Source: JACMLX01 sp040384325 (GTDB lineage Bacteria > Gemmatimonadota > Gemmatimonadetes > Gemmatimonadales > Gemmatimonadaceae). From it: DNA of 64,000 nt. This document shows, piece after piece, positions 39,675 to 47,639 of this stretch; position 1 is the stretch's first letter, and each line of letters begins with the position of its first letter. Position numbers and translations under genes: made by a program. The DNA lies in contig JAZKJL010000001.1 in the NCBI GenBank assembly GCA_040384325.1, positions 744,001 to 808,000 on the forward strand. Direction: 5' to 3'. The notes beneath the pieces are model-generated. The model had not been told where the DNA came from, did not search any database, and was given only the letters and a program-made list of their open reading frames with translations.

Positions 39675-41834
39675 GTGTCCTGCTTTCGTCGTCTCGTCCC
39701 GTGTGTCGCCCTGGCGCTGCTGGCGCCGTCCATGCTCCTCGCGCAGCGCCCGATCCGCCGTGACTCTCTGCGCACCGATTCCACCCGCATCCAGCCACTG
39801 ACCACGGTCACCGTGCGCGTGATGGCCGACCAGCGTGCGCTCGAACAGGTGCCGTGGGCGGTGGGCGTGGTCGGCACGCGCGAGCTGCGTCGCGCCCAGC
39901 CGACGGTCAACCTCGACGAGGCACTCGGCTCGGTGCCGGGCGTGTTCGTCGCCAGCCGCTACAACTTCGCCACCGACTCGCGCATCTCGGTGCGTGGTGC
40001 CGGTGCGCGTGCCAACTTCGGGCTGCGCGGCGTGAAGGTGTTCCTCGACGGCGTGCCGCAGACGTTGCCCGACGGGCAGTCGCAGCTCACCAATGTGGAG
40101 CTGGGCAACATCGACCGCGTGGAAGTGCTGCGCGGCAGCACGGCCTCGCTCTACGGCAACGGCTCGGCTGGCGTGCTCTCGTTCTCCAACGACCTGCGGG
40201 CACCGACACCGTTCGCGCAGACGGCGCGCGTCGTCGCGGGCTCGTTCGGTCAGCGGAAGGTGCAGCTGCGCACCGTGGGCCGTGCCGGCAAGGCGATCGG
40301 CGCACTCTCGCTCTCCCGAACCACGTACGATGGCTTCCGCCAGCGCAGCGAGGCCGAGTTCCGACAGCTGAATGCGGCCGTGGACTACTCCCTCGGCGCC
40401 GACAGCCGCATCGAGTTGCGGGCGCAGGTCGCAGAGGTGCCGAACGCCTTCAACCCGGGTGCGCTGACGTTCGCCGAGTATGCGATCCGGCGCGACTCGG
40501 CCAGTGCGGCCAACATCCGTCGTGGTGCCGACCGCCGCGTGAAGCAGGATCAGCTCAGCGTCTCGTATCACCTCGGATCAGACGCGCAGCGCACCGAGTT
40601 CGTGGCCACCACCTGGGTCAGCAGCCGCGGCGTGCGCAATGCACTGTCCACTGCACCGCCGGGCACACAGACGCCGGTGAACGGCATCTACTCGACCCTC
40701 GAGCGACTCTTCGCCGGTACGCGCCTCAGCCTCCGCCACACCTTCGGCGAGACACCGACGGCACCCAGCCTTTCGGGCGGATTCGACGTGCAGCAGATGC
40801 GCGACGTGCGCGTGAACCAGCGCTCCACCGGAGGACGTCCAGTCGCCGTGACCGACACGATCATCCTCAACCAGTTCGAGACGGTGACCGGTGTTGCGCC
40901 GTTCGTGCAGGGGCAGTGGGCCCCGACGTCGCGGCTGCTCTTCAGCGCCGGCGGTCGCTATGATCGCCTGCGCTTCGCCGTGCGCGACGACTTCACCGGC
41001 GACGGTGGCGTGAACGGCGGCGACAACAGCGGACGTCGCACGCTGTCGGCGGTGAGCGGTCATACCGGCGTGACGGTCACGGGCTGGAACGTCTTCGCCC
41101 CGTACGCCAACATCTCCACCAGCTTCGAGACGCCCACCACCACCGAGCTGCAGGTGCGCCCTGATCGACAGGGTGGCTTCAACCCCGACCTCGGTCCACA
41201 GCGCACGCTGAGTGCGGAAGTCGGTGCCCGCGGCACGGTGAGCACCGTCGCCAGCTGGAACGTGGCGGTGTACCGCGCCAACGTGCGCAACGCGATCGTG
41301 CAGTCACGCGTGCTGGATGGCACCGCCTTCTTCGAGAACGCCGGACGCACGCGCAACAGCGGTGTCGAGGCGGGCGCCAGCGTGCGGCTCGGTCGCATCG
41401 CATCGGTCAACGCGGCGTACACCTGGTCGCACCTCAAGTTTGCCGACTACCGGCAGACCAACGGCGCGCGGGTGGACACGCTGGACGGCAAGCAGCTGCC
41501 CGGCGTGCCACCGCAGCAGCTGCGCGTGGGGCTGCGTTCCGGTACGGTGCGCGGCTTCACGCTCGATGCCGACCAGACCTGGACCAGCGCCCTCTTCGCC
41601 GATGACCTGAACACGATCCGCGTGCCCGGCTGGGGCACCGGCGTGACCAACCTCCGCGCTGCCTGGACCGGCTCCTGGAACGGCTATCGCCTCGAGCCAT
41701 TCGTCGGCGTCCTGAATGCGCAGGACAACGCCTACGTCGGTGCCGTCACGGTCAACGGCGCGTTCGGTCGCGTGCTCGAACCCGCGCCGCTGCGCAACTG
41801 GTACTTCGGCGTGGACATCGGCGTCGCGCGCTGA
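39675..41834 (+). CDS. TonB-dependent outer-membrane receptor
   Basis: A 719-residue receptor. A signal peptide (VALALLAPSMLLAQ) is followed by a plug domain (LDEALGSVPGVFV, ISVRGAGARANFGLRGVKV, VEVLRGSTASLYGNGSAGV) and a barrel rich in aromatic strand ends. It finishes in RNWYFGVDIGVAR. Plug wording resembles siderophore or metal-chelate receptors, but the ligand is not identifiable. The GTG start at 39675 is the only one before the signal peptide. It follows the amidase by 63 bases and may be co-transcribed with it. Confidence 0.92.
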   Translation: MSCFRRLVPCVALALLAPSMLLAQRPIRRDSLRTDSTRIQPLTTVTVRVMADQRALEQVPWAVGVVGTRELRRAQPTVNLDEALGSVPGVFVASRYNFATDSRISVRGAGARANFGLRGVKVFLDGVPQTLPDGQSQLTNVELGNIDRVEVLRGSTASLYGNGSAGVLSFSNDLRAPTPFAQTARVVAGSFGQRKVQLRTVGRAGKAIGALSLSRTTYDGFRQRSEAEFRQLNAAVDYSLGADSRIELRAQVAEVPNAFNPGALTFAEYAIRRDSASAANIRRGADRRVKQDQLSVSYHLGSDAQRTEFVATTWVSSRGVRNALSTAPPGTQTPVNGIYSTLERLFAGTRLSLRHTFGETPTAPSLSGGFDVQQMRDVRVNQRSTGGRPVAVTDTIILNQFETVTGVAPFVQGQWAPTSRLLFSAGGRYDRLRFAVRDDFTGDGGVNGGDNSGRRTLSAVSGHTGVTVTGWNVFAPYANISTSFETPTTTELQVRPDRQGGFNPDLGPQRTLSAEVGARGTVSTVASWNVAVYRANVRNAIVQSRVLDGTAFFENAGRTRNSGVEAGASVRLGRIASVNAAYTWSHLKFADYRQTNGARVDTLDGKQLPGVPPQQLRVGLRSGTVRGFTLDADQTWTSALFADDLNTIRVPGWGTGVTNLRAAWTGSWNGYRLEPFVGVLNAQDNAYVGAVTVNGAFGRVLEPAPLRNWYFGVDIGVAR

Positions 41835-42180
41835 CCGCAGGCTCTCCCGGACACCTGTGGCGCATGCGCGAGGTCTGCGCGCATCGGGCGCTGTCACCAA
41901 TGTTCACGCGGGGATCGCGGGGAACTGCAAGAGGAAAAGCCAGGTCAACGGCAAAAGCTTGTGTGAAAGGTATCTCGCGCAGCGACCTCAACTGAGATAC
42001 GCCCTTCACAAAAGAATACCGATCGCCTCGCTCGAGAATCTCCTTACCGCGCTCTGAGCCCTCCTGCAGTTCCCCGCGGCCCCCGCGTGAACATTCGTGA
42101 CAGCGGCAAATGCGCGCAGACCACAGTCATCTGCGCGCGGACGTTGCAGCGATCGCGAAGAACCGAAGGACGATAACGAC
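41835..42180. other. Gene-free stretch dense in hairpins (possible structured RNA or transcript ends)
   Basis: No gene is supported here. Three hairpins are visible: ATGCGCG/CGCGCAT at 41864-41884; a long imperfect stem at 41962-42010 (TGTGAAAGG..TATCTC against GAGATA..CCTTCACA, loop 17); and GCGCGCAGA/TCTGCGCGC at 42112-42138. The middle part (41920-42050) is richer in A than its surroundings (AAAAG repeats). It could hold a small RNA, or the 3' end of the TonB receptor transcript. Confidence 0.4.
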
Positions 42181-42216
42181 AACGGGGCCCGCAGGACGAT
42201 TCCTGCGGGCCCCGTT
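42181..42216 (-). terminator. Terminator of the amidohydrolase operon
   Basis: The two 16-base arms, 42181-42196 and 42201-42216, pair perfectly around CGAT, 20 bases beyond the stop of the minus-strand amidohydrolase. On the minus strand the stem is followed by GTCGTTATCG, which is only partly T-rich. It may also stop transcripts coming from the TonB receptor. Confidence 0.85.
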
Positions 42217-42235
42217 GCGTTCCATCACCAGTGAC

Positions 42236-43516
42236 TCAGTACTTCACCGGCAGCGTGCGATAGCGCTGCGTCAGCATCTCCTGGCGCGTCATCACCTTGG
42301 CATCGCTGCCTGCGACGAACACGTGCAGCGGCTGCGTGGCGTACTCGAACGGATCACCGCTCCACACCACCACGTTCGCAGCCTTACCCACCGCCAGCGA
42401 CCCGACGCGGTCGGAGACGCCGAGGATCTCGGCCGGCGAGAGCGTGATCGCACGCAGCGCGTCGTCCCACGTCATGCCATACGCGACGGCGTTGCCCGCC
42501 TCGTAGCGGAGGTTGCGGATGTTGAAGTTGTCCTCGCCACCCGCACCGTTGCCGACGATCGCCACCTGGACGCCGGCTGCGCGCAGCAGGCCGAGATTCT
42601 CCTGGCGCTGGCCCAGCGACGAGAAGCCGTCGGGAATGTTGTTCATCGCACCCGTCATCACCGGCACCTTGGCGGCCGCCAGCTGCGCGCCGACCTGCCA
42701 GGCCTCCGCACCGCTGTTGATCACCACGCGGATGCCGAACTCCTTGCCGAGCGCGATCACGTTCAGGATCTCGCTGGCGCGGTCGGCGTTGACCACCAGC
42801 GGGATCGTGCCGCGCAGCACCAGCTGCATGGCCTCGAGGTCGGCGCGTGAGGCGCTCAGCTCGCGCATGTTGCCGGCGTCGTACCGCACGCGACCGAGGT
42901 TGAACTCGCGTGCGTCACGCAGGAGCGTGCGCAGCTTGGCCAGCGCCTCGGCACGCGACCCCGCCTGTGCGGCGGCGGCGTTGTCGAGGGTCGCCACCAT
43001 CACGGCCGGTGACTTACGCAGCATCGCGTCGACCATCACGCCCTGTCGCAGGTCGATCACTGCGCCCATTCCGGCGACGAATCCACCCGACGGCATCACG
43101 CCGACGGTGGTGATGCCACCATCCTGTCGTGCGACCGGCAGGCTCATGGCATTCGGGTTGATCGCATCCCAGACGCGGAACGCGGCCGCGATGCCGTTGG
43201 TGCTGCGGGAGCTGGCATCACGCGTGTCGGTGACGGCACCGACTTCCACCACGCCCAGCGACGAGACCGGGGCGACGAGACCCGGCGTGACCCACTTGCC
43301 GGCCGCGTCGACCCGGCGTGCGCCGGCGGGAATCGCGACGTTCGCGCCCATCGCCGTGATCACGCCATTGGTGAGCACGATGGTGCCGTTCTCGATGCGT
43401 GGGCCGCTGACGGGATAGATCGTGCCGCCGGTGATGGCGACCGTCTCCTGCGCCTGCAACGACGATGCGCCGATGACGGCGAGCAGCGCCAGCGCGGTGA
43501 GCTTGGGTGTGCGCAT
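42236..43516 (-). CDS. Secreted amidohydrolase-like protein lacking metal ligands (probable pseudoenzyme)
   Basis: A 426-residue protein with a signal peptide (LTALALLAVIGASSLQAQ) and the imidazolonepropionase/amidohydrolase layout (ITGGTIYPVSG at the start, GSLAVGKAANVVVWSGDPFE at the end). The metal site is lost: the usual HxH after VTPGL reads LVAPVSSLG. The later His positions carry Asn and Ser (VVNADRASEIL, VVINSGAEAW), and the catalytic HSDD of its neighbour is VGNGAGG. It starts on the last base of the active paralogue's stop codon (TGATG), suggesting a two-protein complex. A structural or regulatory role is inferred. Confidence 0.88.
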   Translation of the reverse strand: MRTPKLTALALLAVIGASSLQAQETVAITGGTIYPVSGPRIENGTIVLTNGVITAMGANVAIPAGARRVDAAGKWVTPGLVAPVSSLGVVEVGAVTDTRDASSRSTNGIAAAFRVWDAINPNAMSLPVARQDGGITTVGVMPSGGFVAGMGAVIDLRQGVMVDAMLRKSPAVMVATLDNAAAAQAGSRAEALAKLRTLLRDAREFNLGRVRYDAGNMRELSASRADLEAMQLVLRGTIPLVVNADRASEILNVIALGKEFGIRVVINSGAEAWQVGAQLAAAKVPVMTGAMNNIPDGFSSLGQRQENLGLLRAAGVQVAIVGNGAGGEDNFNIRNLRYEAGNAVAYGMTWDDALRAITLSPAEILGVSDRVGSLAVGKAANVVVWSGDPFEYATQPLHVFVAGSDAKVMTRQEMLTQRYRTLPVKY

Positions 43517-44943
43517 CAGCGGCGCCCTCCGGCCTGGGTGGATGCGGCCGGCACGTAACCCAGCTCGAAGTCGGTGCGCCACGCCTGACGCGGATCACTG
43601 CGATCGAGGCGCGGTGCGCCGTCGATCCAGACGCGGTCCGGTCGCGCATACACGCTGAACGGATTGGCCGACCAGAGCACCACGTCGGCGTTCTTTCCTG
43701 CCTCCAGCGAGCCGATGCGGCTGTCGAGGTCCATCGCCCACGCCGGATTCAGCGTCACCCACTTGATCAGCGTGGCGTCGTCGATCGTGATGCCGATCGC
43801 GGCGCCGGCCGCGCGCGCCTTCGAGGCATCCTGGTTCAGCCGCTGCGCACCACTGGCGTCGTCGCTGTGGACGATGGCGCGGGCACCGGCGTTGTGCACC
43901 AGTGCGAGGTTGGCACGAATGCCGTCGATCGCCTCCATCTTGAAGCCGCCCCAGTCGCTCCAGAGCGAGCCGGAGATGTTCTCGCGTGCCATCACGTCGG
44001 CCAGCTTGTACGCTTCCACGCCGTGATGGAACGAGCGGATCTGGTACCCGAACTCCTTCGCGATGTCGACCATCTGCAGCATCTCGTCGGCACGGTAGCA
44101 GTGGTTCTGCACCAGGATGTTGCCGCGCAGAACGTCGGCCAGCGTCTCCAGCGCGAGGTCGCGCGCCGGCGGATCGCCGGAACGGTCACCCAGCCACTTG
44201 TCCCACCGACGGCGATACGCCTCGGCCTGGATCCATGCCGTGCGATAGCCGGCCACGTTCCCCATGCGCGTCGACGGACCGCGCGCGGCATACACGCGCT
44301 TCGGGTTCTCACCGCAGGCCATCTTGAGCCCGTACTTGGCCCCAGGGAACTTCATGCCCTGCACGCTGGTGCTGGGCACCACCTTCAGCACCACGCTGCG
44401 TCCACCGATCAGGTTCGCGGAACCCGGCAGGATCTGGAGCGTCGTCACGCCGCCGGCCAGCACGCGCGGGAACTGCGCGTCCTGCGGCCACACGCTGTGC
44501 TCGACCCACACGTGCGCGGTGGTCGGGGCGGTCGCCTCGTTGATGTCGCTGAGTGCCTGTCCACCCGGTGCGGAACCGGCACCCATGTGTGAGTGCGTGT
44601 CGATCAGGCCGGGCGTGACGTAGCGACCGTTGGCGTCGATCACCTCGGCGTCACCGGCGGCCGGTGCGGCGCCGCTGCCGACGCTCACGATCTTGCCATC
44701 GCGCATCAGCACGAAACCGCGATCGATCTGCGGGCCTGCGGCGGTGAGGATGGTCGCGTTGGTGATCAGCACCGCGCGCGCCGTGGGCGCCTTGTAGGTG
44801 CTGGGGAACGGGTCGGCGTTGGGCTGCGAAAGCGCCCCCGAGCCGGGACCGGATGGCGACCGCGCCGGCGCGGCCGCGGAGCCGGTGGATTGCGCCTGCA
44901 GGGCCGGAGCCGCCAGACACAGGAGCACAAGGAATTGTCGCAC
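43516..44943 (-). CDS. Secreted metal-dependent amidohydrolase
   Basis: A 475-residue amidohydrolase with a signal peptide (FLVLLCLAAPALQAQ). The metal ligands are in place: GLIDTHSHMG (HxH), VQNHCYRADE, IRSFHHGVEAY and AIVHSDDASGAQ. The closing IGSLEAGKNADVVLWSANPF is typical. Substrates of this group are peptides, imides or cyclic amides; which one is unknown. The frame runs far upstream, but the GTG at 44943 has GGAGG eight bases before it and begins the signal peptide, so it is preferred. Translation is coupled to the metal-free paralogue downstream. Confidence 0.9.
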   Translation of the reverse strand: MRQFLVLLCLAAPALQAQSTGSAAAPARSPSGPGSGALSQPNADPFPSTYKAPTARAVLITNATILTAAGPQIDRGFVLMRDGKIVSVGSGAAPAAGDAEVIDANGRYVTPGLIDTHSHMGAGSAPGGQALSDINEATAPTTAHVWVEHSVWPQDAQFPRVLAGGVTTLQILPGSANLIGGRSVVLKVVPSTSVQGMKFPGAKYGLKMACGENPKRVYAARGPSTRMGNVAGYRTAWIQAEAYRRRWDKWLGDRSGDPPARDLALETLADVLRGNILVQNHCYRADEMLQMVDIAKEFGYQIRSFHHGVEAYKLADVMARENISGSLWSDWGGFKMEAIDGIRANLALVHNAGARAIVHSDDASGAQRLNQDASKARAAGAAIGITIDDATLIKWVTLNPAWAMDLDSRIGSLEAGKNADVVLWSANPFSVYARPDRVWIDGAPRLDRSDPRQAWRTDFELGYVPAASTQAGGRR

Positions 44944-45047
44944 GAGCTCGACCTCCAGGGGGAAACGACGGGAGAAGGGAACGCGGGGCGAATGTGCCGC
45001 CGTGAATCGGACTCCGCCATGTAACGGCCCCCGTCGTTCCAGCGCTG

Positions 45048-45746
45048 TCAGCCGGCCAGTGCGGCCCGCAATTCGTCCACCACGTCGGTGCAAAGGGCGT
45101 CCACACCGATCTCCGCCAGCCATCGCGCCTGCGTCGGGTCGTTCACCGTCCAGACCACCACACGCCCGCCGGCCGCGTGGATGGCGTCGACCAGACCGCG
45201 ATCGACGCTCTCCCGATGCGGCCAGTAGTCGCGGGCGCCGGCGCCATGCAGCGCATGCACCGGATCCAGCAGGTACGCGTCGGTGAGGATGCCGACAGCG
45301 AGACCGGGCGCCGCATCGACCATGCGGCGCGCCACCCGGTGATCGAAGCCATGGACCGCGACCACCACATCGGGATGGCGTGCGAGGCAGCGCAGCACCT
45401 GCACATCGATGTGGCTCGCCTTCACCTCGACGTAGACCGCGGTGCGCGAGCCGGCGGCGTCCAGCACCGCATCGAGAGTCGGAATGCGCGCACCGTCGGC
45501 TCCGACGGCGACGTCGCGCAGTTCCGACCAGTCGAGCTCGGCAATCTCGGCGCCGGCCAGAATTCCGGCGGCGGCGGGGAGGACGGGGTCGTGGTGCACC
45601 ACGACCACCCCATCCCGGGTACCATGCACATCCAGCTCCCACCCGTCAGCGCCCGCAGCGGTGGCGGCGACGAAGCCGGGCAGGGTATTCTCGCGGTGTC
45701 GGCGCGGCAGGCCGCGGTGAGCGATCAGTTCGGGGAGGCGAGGCAC
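45048..45746 (-). CDS. Glycerophosphodiester phosphodiesterase family protein
   Basis: A 232-residue GDPD barrel hydrolysing glycerophosphodiesters to glycerol-3-phosphate and an alcohol. The catalytic elements are ELIAHRGLPRRHRENTLPGF, GWELDVHGTRDGVVVVHHD (the Glu/Asp and the His pair) and VYVEVKAS. VVVWTVNDPTQARWLAEIGVD closes the family pattern. No signal peptide is visible. The GTG at 45746 gives a normal start (VPRLPELIAHRG); a TTG two codons upstream is possible. No Shine-Dalgarno is seen. It is divergent from the sigma-factor operon across 123 bases. Confidence 0.88.
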   Translation of the reverse strand: MPRLPELIAHRGLPRRHRENTLPGFVAATAAGADGWELDVHGTRDGVVVVHHDPVLPAAAGILAGAEIAELDWSELRDVAVGADGARIPTLDAVLDAAGSRTAVYVEVKASHIDVQVLRCLARHPDVVVAVHGFDHRVARRMVDAAPGLAVGILTDAYLLDPVHALHGAGARDYWPHRESVDRGLVDAIHAAGGRVVVWTVNDPTQARWLAEIGVDALCTDVVDELRAALAG

Positions 45747-45869
45747 GGGCAATCGGACTGGGGAGGGGGCGGCGTGGATAGCGATGGCAGCGTGGCCGGC
45801 CCGGACGACGCCGACCAGCCGAGTCCCCTTAACATCGCCGCCGCACCCACGTCTGCCTACCAGACTGCG

Positions 45870-46433
45870 ATGCCAGACCCGACCCGACCGAGCGATGACG
45901 CGGCCATCGACCAGGCGCTGATCGCCCGCTGGACCGGGGGTGACCAGCGTGCCGCCACCGCGCTGGTGGAGCGTCACGCCGGCCCGCTGGCCCGATTCGT
46001 CGGCAGCCTCGGTGTGCGCGATGCGCCGGACGAAGTGGTGCAGGACACGTTCGTGAAGGCCTTCGGATCGCTCGACAGTTTTCGTGGTGAGTCGTCGCTC
46101 CGCTCGTGGCTCTTCACGATCGCGCGGCGGTTGGTGCTCGACCAGCGGCGCGCGTCGCGACGCGACCGGCTGCACGTCACGATCGACGACGCGCAGCAGC
46201 AGTTGGTGTCGGCCGACGACGTGCTGGATGGCGTGGTGGCGGACGAGTCGGAAGGGCGGGTGCGTGCGGCCGTCGCACGACTCTCGCCGACGCAGCGCGA
46301 AGTCTTCACGCTGCGGGTGGTGGAAGGGCTGTCGTACAAGGAGATTGCCGCCGTGGCTGCGACCACCGAGGGTGCGGCGCGGGTGCACTACCACAATGCG
46401 ATGCGGGCCGTGAAGGAGTTTCTCGATGCGTGA
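45870..46433 (+). CDS. ECF-type RNA polymerase sigma factor
   Basis: A 187-residue extracytoplasmic-function sigma factor. Region 2 spans LARFVGSLGVRDAPDEVVQD and SSLRSWLFTIARRLVLDQRR; region 4 is LSPTQREVFTLRVVEGLSYK with TTEGAARVHYHNAMRAVKEFL. The frame is open far upstream, but the ATG at 45870 starts a normal ECF N-terminus. The next gene, overlapping by eight bases, encodes a membrane protein fitting its anti-sigma factor, so it should answer an envelope signal. TAACAT at 45830-45835 could be its -10. Confidence 0.92.
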   Translation: MPDPTRPSDDAAIDQALIARWTGGDQRAATALVERHAGPLARFVGSLGVRDAPDEVVQDTFVKAFGSLDSFRGESSLRSWLFTIARRLVLDQRRASRRDRLHVTIDDAQQQLVSADDVLDGVVADESEGRVRAAVARLSPTQREVFTLRVVEGLSYKEIAAVAATTEGAARVHYHNAMRAVKEFLDA

Positions 46434-46995
46434 CATGACCAGGGACGAGATGCAGGATCTGCTGCCGGAACTGCTGCACGGCCGCCTCTCGGCGAACGAT
46501 GCGGCAGTGCTCGAGCATGCGGTGGCTGCCGCTCCCGAACTCGCCGCCGAGCTGGCGATGCTGCGCGCGGTGGCATCGTCGCATGCACGCATGCCGGTGG
46601 TGGACGTGTCGCGGATCGTGGCCGCACTGCCGGCGCCACCCGCCGTCACCGTGGCGCCCGTGATCGACGATCTGTCGGCTCGCCGCAACGCGCGCCGCCC
46701 GTCGATCTCGTATCGCTTCGCCCGTGCGGCCGCATTGCTGGTGGTGGTGGGCGGCGGCACGCTGGTCTCGGTGTACAACACCCGGACTCGCACGGCAAAC
46801 GATGGTGCCGCCGTAGCTCCCGCCGAGTCGGTGGCGGTGGGTGGCACCGAGATGCAGCTCGGCCTTGGTACGTCCACTGACGAGCTCTCGGTGGAGCAGC
46901 TGCGCGCGCTGGAAGCCGACATCCGCTCGCTGGACGGCGTTCCGTCGGCTGAGCCGGATGCCGGCAGTGATTTCCTCGCTGGGGAGGGTGCGTGA
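46426..46995 (+). CDS. Membrane anti-sigma factor-like protein
   Basis: A 189-residue protein. The cytoplasmic N-terminus (MTRDEMQDLLPELLHGRLSA, ELAAELAMLRAVASSHARM) has the helical layout of anti-sigma domains but no zinc-binding HxxxCxxC. One membrane helix at about 97-118 (FARAAALLVVVGGGTLVSVY) precedes a periplasmic tail rich in acidic residues. Pairing with the ECF sigma factor is inferred from the eight-base gene overlap. An ATG at 46435 is an alternative start. Confidence 0.82.
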   Translation: MRDMTRDEMQDLLPELLHGRLSANDAAVLEHAVAAAPELAAELAMLRAVASSHARMPVVDVSRIVAALPAPPAVTVAPVIDDLSARRNARRPSISYRFARAAALLVVVGGGTLVSVYNTRTRTANDGAAVAPAESVAVGGTEMQLGLGTSTDELSVEQLRALEADIRSLDGVPSAEPDAGSDFLAGEGA

Positions 46996-47570
46996 ACCAT
47001 CGATTGCTGCGCCGTGGCCTGTGTGCGGTCGCACTGCTCGCCTTCCTGCCACAGCTGGTCGAGGGGCAGGGCAACGCCGCCGCTCGTGAGGCGGCGCGTG
47101 CGCGGCGCGATGCACGCCGTGAGGCGGTGCTGCAGGGTGCCGACCAGCCAGGCCGCAACAATGCGGCGATGGCCGAGCGCGTGCGCGTCGAGAACACGCT
47201 GCGTGAGGCGCTCGCCCGCGCGGTGCGGCAGCGCCTCAACCTCACCGATCCGCAGGCCACGCGGCTGATGGAAGTGAATCGCCGGTTCAGCGAGGACCGC
47301 ATCAAGCTCGCGCGCGACGAGATGCGGATCCGTCGGGACCTGCGGCAGTCCATTGCCGGCGGCGATTCGTCACGCTCGCCCGAGACGGCGCGACTGCTCG
47401 ATGACCTGCTCGACACGCAGCGGCAGCGCCTCGAGTTGCAGCAGAAGGAGCAGGCGGCGCTGAGCGAGTTCCTCACGCCAGAGCAGCGGGCGCGTTACAT
47501 CGCCATGATGGAACAGCTGCGGCGGCGGATTCAGGCGCGCGCCGACAGCATCCGCGGCGGCGACGAGTAG
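46992..47570 (+). CDS. Periplasmic Spy/CpxP-like helical protein
   Basis: A 192-residue exported protein. A signal peptide (LCAVALLAFLPQLVEGQ) is followed by long charged helices (LREALARAVRQRLNLTDPQA, RQRLELQQKEQAALSEFLTP). The LTxxQ and LTPEQRARY segments resemble the LTxxQ motifs of Spy/CpxP proteins, which bind unfolded proteins and modulate envelope stress. Position after the anti-sigma gene (GTGA overlap) fits a stress chaperone or sensor of that system. The family match is by pattern only. Confidence 0.75.
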   Translation: MNHRLLRRGLCAVALLAFLPQLVEGQGNAAAREAARARRDARREAVLQGADQPGRNNAAMAERVRVENTLREALARAVRQRLNLTDPQATRLMEVNRRFSEDRIKLARDEMRIRRDLRQSIAGGDSSRSPETARLLDDLLDTQRQRLELQQKEQAALSEFLTPEQRARYIAMMEQLRRRIQARADSIRGGDE

Positions 47571-47598
47571 CGCCACCAGCATCCAGGTCGCTGTGCCT

Positions 47599-47626
47599 CG
47601 CGGCGCCTCCATCACGGGGCGCCGCG
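47599..47626 (+). terminator. Hairpin after the sigma-factor operon
   Basis: CGCGGCGCC (47599-47607) pairs perfectly with GGCGCCGCG (47618-47626), loop 10, followed by ACTAATTTG. It ends 13 bases before the nhaA ATG, so it can end the sigma operon transcript. Confidence 0.55.
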
Positions 47627-47628
47627 AC

Positions 47629-47636
47629 TAATTTGC
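47629..47636 (+). promoter_or_regulatory. Possible -10 element (TAATTTGC) before nhaA
   Basis: TAATTTGC ends three bases before the nhaA ATG. As a -10 box it would give a leaderless or nearly leaderless nhaA mRNA. The same sequence may simply be the weak T-tail of the preceding hairpin. Confidence 0.28.
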
Positions 47637-47639
47637 GGC

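Noticed and set aside
45177..45869. Long N-terminal extension of the sigma factor and the overlapping extension of the GDPD frame
   Set aside because: Each extension is the antisense shadow of the other strand's real gene. Family length and motifs support the starts at 45870 and 45746.
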